Shown here one piece after another: positions 1 to 5,413 of a DNA stretch of 5,413 nt (within the stretch, counting starts at the first letter, position 1; each line of letters starts with the position of its first letter). Under the pieces are notes generated by a model. The model made no database searches. It was given only the letters and a program-made list of their open reading frames with translations, and was not told the origin of the DNA. A program made the translations under genes and the position numbers. Origin of the DNA: Syntrophaceae bacterium (GTDB lineage: Bacteria; Desulfobacterota; DTXE01); NCBI GenBank assembly GCA_012962595.1, contig DTXE01000147.1, positions 1 through 5,413 on the forward strand, written 5' to 3'.

Positions 1-627
1 AATCTTTAAAATCATCATGTTACGGCCATGAGACAAAACAAACGCCTTTTTCTCACCCAGAGAGGCATAAAACCTCTGATTGAGCCTAAAACTATTCTGA
101 TAAATAAATTCGTCCTCCGCTCGTCTGATGTCCAATTCTTGAAGCCCATGCTCCTGGATAAACTGTTTTAATATGTGGGTTTTTACCCGAACAAAATAGC
201 GCCATACATCTGGTGGCCGGCTCTCTAAACCTTCTATATCTCGGTAGTCGGGGGCGGTAGCAACCCGCTCGGCCTTATCCACTCTTAGGTAAGGTGCAAT
301 AAATTCCCGTTCTACATATTTTCGTACCTCAGCATCCAGTAGGGCTACCTGGAGTAAGTAGTCATTTTCCAATATATCCTGAGTAATCCCCATATCACTT
401 GCAGATAAACCCACGGCTGCAATACCGCCACCTTTTCCATTTCCACGATTATGCATTTGACAAGAGGGCTCGAAGATGTGGCGTCCTCTGACAGGAATAT
501 TACAGGCAAATCCGGTTACACCACAGCCACCCTCCTCTTCTAGTTTCCTTTTAAAATTAAAGGGATAAGAGGGTGTTAGTCTCTCTCTAGATTTGATTAT
601 CCGTGATATCAAAACCTCTTTCTTCAT
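1..627 (-). CDS. Stand-alone glutamine amidotransferase (class II, GltB N-terminal domain type), 3' end cut by window edge
   Basis: The first 209 residues are visible; the frame is open to the window edge with no stop. Its likely role is to hydrolyse glutamine to glutamate plus ammonia for the neighbouring FMN synthase subunit. The key motif is GGCGVTGFACN, with Cys35 matching the N-terminal nucleophile of GltB (canonical CGVGF). Residues 1-34 would then be a propeptide removed on maturation, as in this Ntn-hydrolase family. Residues 56-73 hold CQMHNRGNGKGGG, resembling the family's HRG region, and residues 195-208 (AFVLSHGRNMMILK) fit a core beta hairpin. The glutamine-binding HGRFPTN-type motif expected in the family is not reached and should lie off the left edge. 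The ATG start has GAGG nine bases upstream, directly after the stop of the preceding gene. The separate-gene arrangement is like archaeal and anaerobe split glutamate synthases. Class is confident; partner assignment is from context. Confidence 0.85.
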   Translation of the reverse strand, partial: MKKEVLISRIIKSRERLTPSYPFNFKRKLEEEGGCGVTGFACNIPVRGRHIFEPSCQMHNRGNGKGGGIAAVGLSASDMGITQDILENDYLLQVALLDAEVRKYVEREFIAPYLRVDKAERVATAPDYRDIEGLESRPPDVWRYFVRVKTHILKQFIQEHGLQELDIRRAEDEFIYQNSFRLNQRFYASLGEKKAFVLSHGRNMMILKI

Positions 628-636
628 GGTCTTTTG

Positions 637-640
637 CCTC
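637..640 (-). promoter_or_regulatory. Ribosome binding site of the amidotransferase gene
   Basis: GAGG directly follows the TAA stop of the FMN subunit and stands nine bases before the ATG of the amidotransferase. It is a modest but well placed site that supports the chosen start in a 13-nt gap. Confidence 0.65.
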
Positions 641-2146
641 TTACATATAGTCCAGATGAACCAGGCAATCGGTCCTTCCAACCAAATCTTTAATGCTCTG
701 TATGCCTAACCGTCTTAATATATCCACCAGTTGAGAATGCCAGGCATTAAAAAGATTGATAATACGTTGAGCACCCCAATTCAATTCCATCAGTTTAGTC
801 AGTTCGGGGTCAGTAGTGGCTATACCCCTGGGACATCCCCTGCCACTTTCGCAGTTGCCACATCGGATACACTCCAGGGCAACCAGTTCTGATGTCCCGA
901 TGACAGCCCCATCAGCCCCTAGGGCAATGGCCTTGGCGATATCATAGGCCGTTCGGATACCTCCGCTTGCCATGATGACCATCTCATCCCGGATCCCTTC
1001 ATCTATCAAAAACCGATGAACCTTAGGAATGGCATACTCTATAGGCATGGCGATATTCTTCTTGGCGATGTTGGGGGCTGCACCTGTTCCTCCGTAACTA
1101 CCATCCAAATGGATAATGTGAGCCCCGGCGTAATAGCTGCCTACAGCCACCATATCTACATCTGTGGGGGTAGATACCTTAACCGCCACGAGGGCATGAG
1201 GATTTACCTCTTTTATCCAATCTACATGTTTTTTATGATCCTCCACAGAATAGACGCTATGGAACGGAAAAGGCGAGAACAAGGCACTTCCAGCCACTGC
1301 TTCTCGCATCTTTGCCACCGCCTGGGTTACCTTATCTCCAAGAAGATGTCCACCTAATCCAGGCTTGGCACCTTGGGCATATTTAAATTCTACCACCCTG
1401 GCCCTTTGAATAGTTTCCTCCCTGACTCCAAAGAGTCCGGTAGCCACCTGGGTGATAATGTAATCTGCATAAGGAACTAGCGCTTCAGGGTATCCCCCTT
1501 CACCAGTACAGGTGAAGGTATTCCATGCCATAGCGGCCTTGGCCCGGGCCAACATGGTAGTGAGGCTAACTGACCCAAAGGACATGCCCCCTCCATAAAA
1601 AGGAACGGATATTGCGACTTTGGGACGCTTATCATTCCTTCTGTTCAGCAGAATACTAGTGGAAATCTCCTTCTTATCAGGAATCTCTTTAGGCCTTTCT
1701 CCTTCCAATTCAAATTTGAACCTGAGTTTGTCGAATCCCCCACCAGAATCCCCCACCTTATACTCCAGATCGCCCGGGGGTACCTCTCCAGTTTCCGCCT
1801 GATACCAGGTGCTGATTAGCAAATCTGCTGTCCAGCGCTTGTCCCCCATAGCATCACACATGGGATTGCGAATCAAAGTTAACGCCTTTTCAGGACATTT
1901 ATTGATACAATAATGATCTGTTTCTTGGCAGACAAAGCCTATACAACGGTAATCCCTGGGTAAAAGCATTTTGGTACCTATCTTCCTATGCACGCCATAA
2001 GGACATAGGTCAACACATATTCCGCAGTCATTGCATAGAGAACTGCGTCTAACCCAGTATTTACCAATGGCCCTTTTAAATCGGGAAGGTGTTTCCCTTA
2101 TTTCAGGAGGCCATCCTTTTGGCCATATCTTCTCTGCGGTAGACAC
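641..2146 (-). CDS. gltB: Glutamate synthase FMN/Fe-S catalytic subunit with N-terminal ferredoxin-type domain (archaeal GltB2 type)
   Basis: This 501-residue subunit should carry out reductive amination of 2-oxoglutarate to glutamate on FMN. Residues 38-48 are C-x2-C-x2-C-x3-C. Residues 68-84 are C-x4-C-x6-C-x3-C-P, a second, oddly spaced cluster site. The TIM barrel runs from about 175 to 450 and keeps the hallmarks of the family: GGGMSFGS (185-192), GEGG (215-218), QVATGLFGV (233-241), AQGAKPGLGG (257-266), Lys323 in VKVST, DGSYGGTGA (348-356) and ASGGIRT (393-399). A cluster motif follows at 426-438 (C-x2-C-x2-C-x5-C), then PRGIATTDPEL. The C-terminal tail ends in a GltB-like IKDLVGRTDCL. 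It has no fused amidotransferase or GXGXG domain, and the amidotransferase is the next gene. The start is GTG, chosen because AGAGGAG lies seven bases upstream and the alternative long frame at 2103-2291 is not homologous. Its first G is the last base of the upstream TAG stop. Probably cytoplasmic: no signal peptide or membrane segment is seen. Confidence 0.93.
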   Translation of the reverse strand: MSTAEKIWPKGWPPEIRETPSRFKRAIGKYWVRRSSLCNDCGICVDLCPYGVHRKIGTKMLLPRDYRCIGFVCQETDHYCINKCPEKALTLIRNPMCDAMGDKRWTADLLISTWYQAETGEVPPGDLEYKVGDSGGGFDKLRFKFELEGERPKEIPDKKEISTSILLNRRNDKRPKVAISVPFYGGGMSFGSVSLTTMLARAKAAMAWNTFTCTGEGGYPEALVPYADYIITQVATGLFGVREETIQRARVVEFKYAQGAKPGLGGHLLGDKVTQAVAKMREAVAGSALFSPFPFHSVYSVEDHKKHVDWIKEVNPHALVAVKVSTPTDVDMVAVGSYYAGAHIIHLDGSYGGTGAAPNIAKKNIAMPIEYAIPKVHRFLIDEGIRDEMVIMASGGIRTAYDIAKAIALGADGAVIGTSELVALECIRCGNCESGRGCPRGIATTDPELTKLMELNWGAQRIINLFNAWHSQLVDILRRLGIQSIKDLVGRTDCLVHLDYM

Positions 2147-3534
2147 TAATTATCTCCTCTTTTTTCTCCAAATATAGCCCCAAAGATTTCCCTTTCCAGG
2201 TCTTGATAGAACATGGCTCGCCCCATCTCCCCACGTAGCCTTCGAATCTCGCGCAGTCCCATGGCACCCAAGACCTCCAAAAGCTGACCATGCCAGGCGC
2301 TCATGAGGTTAATAATGCGCTGGGCCCCCCAATCTGGCTCTATATCCTGGATCTCTACCGGACATGATTCACCTTGTAGACAATCCTTGCACAGCCTGCA
2401 TTCCAAGGCAACTAAAAGGGGAAGGTCGATAACCACCCCATCAGCACCGCAGATGATAATCTTGGCCACATGCTCAGCCATAGCTATCCCCCCGCTAGCA
2501 ACTAAAGTCACTTGATCTCTCATGTGTTTTTCAACCAGGTGTAGGTGGATTTCCATAACCATCTCTTTTATAAAACGGGGGGAGGTGCTTTCTAATTCCC
2601 TTCCATGTGTGTCTGCATAGACATGGACAATGTCCACACCCTCCATGGTGAGTTGGGTGACTAGTTCCTTAGCCTTTGGGGTTAAGGGAAGTTTAACCAG
2701 CACAGGGGCTTCAGACCTAGCAGTCTTAATTCTCTCTATGCTTTGCTTAATGGTCTCACTATGAGGTAATGCTATAATCTTAGCCTCATGCACCCACTCT
2801 AAATTCCTATTCAATACCTCTTGAGAGAGCAGAGGAATGATATTTTGAGCATAAGGTCTTAAAAATTCCTCAGGGGTTACTACCAAAAAGGTGCCTAACC
2901 TGTAAGCGGCTTGAGCTATGGCCAGATAAATGGTTTCATTCAGATTTCCCATTGGGAGCTCACCAAAAATTATGGGTAAAGGAATTTCTACCAGAGATGG
3001 GGGTTCCGAAATCAATTTCCCTTCTGCATTAAAGCTCAAATATGGTAATTTTCGGCCAAGATCGATGGAGGTATTGATATACTCTCTCCCGTGTATGCCA
3101 TCCCTAGTTGGTCGCACAATCTCTGACATATCGGTCCACATATCATCAAATCCGTCTCCTACAAATGGCCCCCCATATCCTGCACCTGAAACGGGAATCT
3201 TTCCGGTCTCGGCCTGATACCAAGTGCTGGAGATGATATCCGGAGTCCAATAGGTATCACCCATCTCTAGGTATTCCGGATTGATAGTTTTGGTGATTAA
3301 GCCTACAGGACAGGATTGAACACACCGGAAGCAGTTTTTACAATAATAATCTATGGAATCGGCCAATTGGCGAGAATTAAATGTCCTTAAGTTATATACA
3401 CCGTACACGCAGGTTGTCTTGGCACATCGCTTGCACCTTAAACAACCTGTTCGCCAATCCATTACCCCAGATTTACCTATGGGTGTAAATCTGGGAGGGG
3501 TAGGCCTTGTATCTATGTGATATTTTTTGGGCAT
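2146..3534 (-). CDS. Degenerate glutamate synthase-like paralogue carrying three four-cysteine Fe-S motifs
   Basis: This 462-residue protein is a clear paralogue of the downstream FMN subunit. Both share a WYQAETG linker (105-111 here, 114-120 there), ASGGI (346-350), GADGVVI, LVALEC and the tail WGAQRIINL..AWH.QL (402-418). Cysteine motifs are C31-x2-C34-x2-C37-x4-C42, C65-x2-C68-x2-C71-x3-C75-P (a textbook 4Fe-4S site) and C379-x2-C382-x2-C385-x5-C391-P. The middle of the barrel has diverged. GEGG is replaced by VTPEE, the AQGAKPGxGG loop is missing so the chain is about 40 residues shorter, and DGSYGGTGA has become ADTHGRELE. Lys281 (VKLP) may match the FMN-domain lysine. I infer a non-catalytic partner, perhaps an electron-transfer scaffold that pairs with the catalytic subunit; a changed activity is the alternative. 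The ATG lies 6 nt after the mvhD stop with no strong ribosome site, so translation is probably coupled. Annotation pipelines would likely call it a glutamate synthase or 4Fe-4S protein. Confidence 0.85.
   Translation of the reverse strand: MPKKYHIDTRPTPPRFTPIGKSGVMDWRTGCLRCKRCAKTTCVYGVYNLRTFNSRQLADSIDYYCKNCFRCVQSCPVGLITKTINPEYLEMGDTYWTPDIISSTWYQAETGKIPVSGAGYGGPFVGDGFDDMWTDMSEIVRPTRDGIHGREYINTSIDLGRKLPYLSFNAEGKLISEPPSLVEIPLPIIFGELPMGNLNETIYLAIAQAAYRLGTFLVVTPEEFLRPYAQNIIPLLSQEVLNRNLEWVHEAKIIALPHSETIKQSIERIKTARSEAPVLVKLPLTPKAKELVTQLTMEGVDIVHVYADTHGRELESTSPRFIKEMVMEIHLHLVEKHMRDQVTLVASGGIAMAEHVAKIIICGADGVVIDLPLLVALECRLCKDCLQGESCPVEIQDIEPDWGAQRIINLMSAWHGQLLEVLGAMGLREIRRLRGEMGRAMFYQDLEREIFGAIFGEKRGDN
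2154..2160 (-). promoter_or_regulatory. Shine-Dalgarno site deciding the GTG start of the FMN glutamate synthase gene
   Basis: AGAGGAG sits inside the last codons of the upstream paralogue (encoding ..KRGDN), seven bases before the GTG. The upstream TAG and this GTG share one G (TAGTG), a classic termination-reinitiation layout. This supports the non-ATG start and matched production of the two paralogues. Confidence 0.85.
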
Positions 3535-3540
3535 GCTTTC

Positions 3541-3951
3541 TTATTTCAAGGGAGAAGGGGAAAGGCTAGTTATTCTTTTATCTATTTCAGATACCACATG
3601 CTCTATATCTAGTTCGGGGTCAGAGGATATTTGAAACATCTCCAGCCGATCTCTATCCATATCAATCTCACCTAGGATGTCCTTGAGATACTGAACTCTC
3701 TTCCTCATTTTTCGATTCCCTTCCACATGATGGCAAGTTCCATCCAAACATCCCAAGACGAAAATGGCATCAATGCCGGTTTCAAATATCTTTAGAAGGA
3801 ACTGGGGCTCTATCTTTCCGCTGCAGGGAAGTTCCACAAACCTAGTAGAAACGTTATGGGGTAGTCTCAGTAGTTGACCTAAGTCTGCCTTTTTGTACCC
3901 CATGTTCTGACAGAAAAAGATAACCACCTGTTTTTTATGGATGCCTATCAT
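3541..3951 (-). CDS. mvhD: MvhD/FlpD-family [2Fe-2S] electron-transfer protein (hydrogenase iron-sulfur subunit family)
   Basis: This is a 136-residue single-domain protein. PCSGKIEP (42-49) and GCLDGTCHHVEGN (67-79) are the family signature. In methanogens MvhD carries a [2Fe-2S] cluster and links a hydrogenase or formate dehydrogenase to HdrA; in other anaerobes it is coupled or fused to HdrA-type flavoproteins. Visible cysteines are C14, C43, C68 and C73, exactly four and enough for one [2Fe-2S] cluster. The N-terminal site reads FCQNMGYKKADL, where many family members have a CxxC (CNWC-like), so the second cysteine of that pair is absent. No hydrogenase, HdrA or formate dehydrogenase gene is in the window. 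The gene sits 24 nt after glnA and 6 nt before the glutamate synthase-like paralogue, which points to electron delivery to glutamate synthesis (inference). The start has only a weak AAGAAA-like ribosome site but leaves a normal N-terminal length. The gene symbol denotes the family, not a proven hydrogenase subunit. Confidence 0.85.
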   Translation of the reverse strand: MIGIHKKQVVIFFCQNMGYKKADLGQLLRLPHNVSTRFVELPCSGKIEPQFLLKIFETGIDAIFVLGCLDGTCHHVEGNRKMRKRVQYLKDILGEIDMDRDRLEMFQISSDPELDIEHVVSEIDKRITSLSPSPLK

Positions 3952-3975
3952 TGTATTTTTTCTTAAAGAATGCCA

Positions 3976-5304
3976 TCACAATATTGGTAAATACTTCTCA
4001 ACCTCATATTGACTCACATGAATTCTGTAATTGTCCCATTCGATTCTTTTATTTTGGATGAATTTATAGAATATATGATCACCTAAGGCATTTCTTACCA
4101 CTTCACTATTTTCTACCTCCAAAATGGCCTCGAATAGGTTATTGGGAAGAGATTCTATACCCAATTGTCTTTTTTCTTCAGGACTCAAATGATATACATC
4201 TTCTTCTACAGGATCGGGGAGTGGATATCTTTTCTCAATACCTTCAAGCCCTGCGGCCAGCATTACCGCAAATGCCAGATAGGGGTTACAGGCAGGGTCA
4301 GGAGATCTAAACTCTACACGCATAGCCTTTTCTTTCCCCGGCTTATACATAGGAACCCGCACCAGAGTGGACCTGTTTCTTCTGGCCCAAGAGATATAAA
4401 CTGGGGCCTCATATCCTGGCACCAGTCTCTTATAGGAATTGACCCACTGGCTAGTGATGGCGGTGATCTCTCGGGCATGTTTCAGAAGCCCGGCAATGTA
4501 CCATTTGGCAATATCCGTAAGATGGTAAGGATCATCAGGATCGTAGAAGGCATTCTTATCCCCTATGAACAATGATTGATGTGTGTGCATACCACTTCCA
4601 TTTACCCCGAATATAGGCTTAGGCATGAAGGTAGCATAAAGTCCCATACTCCTTGCAATCTCCTTTACGGCTATCCTGTAAGTCATGGTCTTATCGGCCA
4701 TTCTTAATGCCTCGTCATACCTAAGATCGACCTCATGTTGGCTAGGTGCAACTTCATGGTGACTGTATTCCACATCTATACCCATCTGCTGAAGGGCCAG
4801 TATGGTTGCCCTTCTTAGATCATTCCCTCGATCTAAAGGAGGTGTGTCAAAATAGCCTCCTTTATCCAAAATCTTGGGCTCCGTATTGCTTTCAAAGTAA
4901 AAATATTCCAGTTCCGGCCCCAAATAGAAGGTATAGCCTTTTTCAGCAGCACGCCTCAATATCCTTTTAAGGACATATCTGCAATCACCCTTATAAGGGC
5001 TTCCATCAGGCTCCAGAATGTCACAGAACATTCTGGCTACTGGCCTATCCTGAGGCCGCCAGGGTATGAGCTGAAATGTAGTGGGATCCGGTTTAGCAAT
5101 CATATCGCTCTCCTCTATCCTGGCAAAACCCTCAATGGATGAACCATCAAACCCCATTCCCTCTGTAAGGGCCTCCTCCAGTTCTGTTGGGGTTATGGAA
5201 AAGCTTTTGAGCATACCCAAGACATCGGTAAACCAACATTGGATGAAGCTAACATCTTTCTCTTTAACCACTTTAAATACATCTTTAGCGGTTCTACAAA
5301 ACAT
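3976..5304 (-). CDS. glnA: Glutamine synthetase type I (GSI-alpha class)
   Basis: This 442-residue enzyme makes glutamine from glutamate, ammonium and ATP as a dodecamer in the cytoplasm. The beta-grasp domain holds DGSSIEGFARIEESDM (53-68). Catalytic-domain motifs are GPELEYFYF (129-137; metal ligands Glu131 and Glu133), HHEVAPSQHEVD (182-193), FGVNGSGMHTHQ (232-243), NSYKRLVPGYEAP (289-301), NRSTLVRVP (310-318) and RVEFRSPDPACNPYLA (329-344). The length matches the alpha class, and the ~25-residue insertion of adenylylated GSI-beta enzymes is absent. The region equivalent to the adenylylation loop reads EDVYHLSPEE, not the NLYDLPPEE type, so covalent control by GlnE is unlikely. Arg62 corresponds to the residue linked to glutamine feedback inhibition in Bacillus-type GS. 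The MHTHQ variant is common in archaeal and thermophile enzymes. The ATG is supported by AAAGGAGG five bases upstream. It is the first gene of the operon, with mvhD starting 24 nt after its TGA stop. Confidence 0.98.
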   Translation of the reverse strand: MFCRTAKDVFKVVKEKDVSFIQCWFTDVLGMLKSFSITPTELEEALTEGMGFDGSSIEGFARIEESDMIAKPDPTTFQLIPWRPQDRPVARMFCDILEPDGSPYKGDCRYVLKRILRRAAEKGYTFYLGPELEYFYFESNTEPKILDKGGYFDTPPLDRGNDLRRATILALQQMGIDVEYSHHEVAPSQHEVDLRYDEALRMADKTMTYRIAVKEIARSMGLYATFMPKPIFGVNGSGMHTHQSLFIGDKNAFYDPDDPYHLTDIAKWYIAGLLKHAREITAITSQWVNSYKRLVPGYEAPVYISWARRNRSTLVRVPMYKPGKEKAMRVEFRSPDPACNPYLAFAVMLAAGLEGIEKRYPLPDPVEEDVYHLSPEEKRQLGIESLPNNLFEAILEVENSEVVRNALGDHIFYKFIQNKRIEWDNYRIHVSQYEVEKYLPIL

Positions 5305-5309
5305 ATCTT

Positions 5310-5317
5310 CCTCCTTT
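5310..5317 (-). promoter_or_regulatory. Strong Shine-Dalgarno site of glnA
   Basis: AAAGGAGG lies five bases upstream of the glnA ATG, close to a perfect match to the 16S rRNA tail. It fixes the start and suggests glnA is translated far more strongly than the mvhD and paralogue genes behind it, which lack such a site. Confidence 0.9.
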
Positions 5318-5396
5318 CACCTGAAAATAGCTCCTCCCCTAGAGAGTAAAGAGTAGATTTTGCCAGTTAGGAGATTAAAAAATTTCATGTGCGTGT

Positions 5397-5412
5397 TTCC
5401 TGGTGTCAGGAA
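5397..5412. repeat. Short perfect inverted repeat (6-bp arms, 4-nt loop) in the glnA leader
   Basis: On the plus strand TTCCTG-GTGT-CAGGAA forms two perfect 6-base arms. It lies about 93 bp upstream of the glnA start, at the very window edge. It could be an operator half-site pair or part of a terminator for an upstream gene. No T-run follows it on the minus strand, and the plus-strand continuation is outside the window. Arms this short can occur by chance. Confidence 0.4.
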
Positions 5413-5413
5413 C

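Larger units (their letters stand above)
5305..5413 (-). other. Leader and intergenic region upstream of glnA
   Basis: These 109 bases contain the glnA ribosome site, the edge inverted repeat, a second purine-rich block (GGGGAGGAG on the minus strand, 5331-5339) and a small inverted repeat TTTCA-CC-TGAAA (plus strand 5315-5326) overlapping the ribosome site. I see no convincing -10/-35 pair, sigma-54 site or GlnR-type operator, so the promoter is either non-standard or farther upstream. The region is also A/T-rich with pyrimidine runs on the minus strand. Confidence 0.6.

Noticed and set aside
1016..1357. Plus-strand open frame of 113 codons
   Set aside because: It lies wholly antisense to the well-conserved FMN glutamate synthase gene, and its product has no recognisable domain or ribosome site support. 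Other plus-strand frames (1620-1802, 2303-2515, 2930-3217, 4165-4575, 4746-4970, 5081-5356) fail for the same reason.
2103..2291. Minus-strand 62-codon frame spanning the junction of the two synthase paralogues
   Set aside because: It is a shifted frame over the conserved C-terminus of one gene and the N-terminus of the next. Both real proteins are supported by family motifs there, and this frame shows none.
3952..3975. Terminator between glnA and mvhD
   Set aside because: The 24-nt gap has A/T runs but no stable stem, so read-through is expected and the genes are treated as one operon.
5381..5409. Sigma-70-like promoter: CTGACA as -35 with a 17-19 nt spacer on the minus strand
   Set aside because: The matching -10 positions read GAAATT or AAATTT, poor fits to TATAAT, so I do not call a promoter.
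5390..5413. GlnR/TnrA-type operator upstream of glnA
   Set aside because: The inverted repeat here does not fit the TGTNA-N7-TNACA pattern, and nothing else in the leader does.
1..5413. CRISPR arrays, insertion sequences, tRNA or rRNA genes
   Set aside because: The window is filled by five protein genes with short gaps. I saw no regularly spaced repeats, transposase motifs or tRNA-like cloverleaf segments.

Overview
The window is one leftward (minus-strand) operon for ammonia assimilation. In transcription order, from high to low coordinates, it holds a type I glutamine synthetase (glnA), a small MvhD-family [2Fe-2S] protein, and a divergent iron-sulfur-rich glutamate synthase-like protein. 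These are followed by a second, intact FMN/Fe-S glutamate synthase subunit and the start of a separately encoded glutamine amidotransferase that runs off the left edge. Gaps between genes are +24, +6, -1 and +13 nt, so the genes are very likely co-transcribed and partly translationally coupled. The only non-coding stretch of any size is the 109-nt leader upstream of glnA (5305-5413).

The layout differs from the classical bacterial NADPH-GOGAT, which has one ~1500-residue GltB plus the FAD/NADPH subunit GltD. Here the GltB domains are split into separate genes, as in archaea and many strict anaerobes: amidotransferase (1-627), FMN synthase barrel with an N-terminal ferredoxin-type domain (641-2146), and presumably a GXGXG domain gene beyond the left edge. 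No GltD-like flavoprotein lies inside the window. Instead, an MvhD-like protein and a synthase paralogue with three four-cysteine motifs sit between glnA and the catalytic subunit. My inference is that electrons reach the FMN through an MvhD and multi-cluster Fe-S relay rather than directly from a GltD.

As a working model, GlnA makes glutamine from glutamate, ammonium and ATP. The amidotransferase releases ammonia from glutamine. The FMN subunit then reduces the 2-oxoglutarate/ammonia adduct to glutamate, using electrons delivered by the Fe-S proteins. Organism: Shine-Dalgarno sites, a GTG start, short gene gaps, a mid-40s GC content (estimated by eye from sampled lines) and the oxygen-sensitive cluster load suggest an anaerobic, possibly thermophilic or hydrogen/sulfur-metabolising bacterium. 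A bacterium-like archaeon cannot be excluded. The lineage cannot be named from this sequence alone.

The most interesting point is the pairing of a catalytic glutamate synthase with an adjacent paralogue that has lost the substrate and FMN loops but kept every cluster motif, next to an MvhD-type electron adaptor with no hydrogenase gene in sight.
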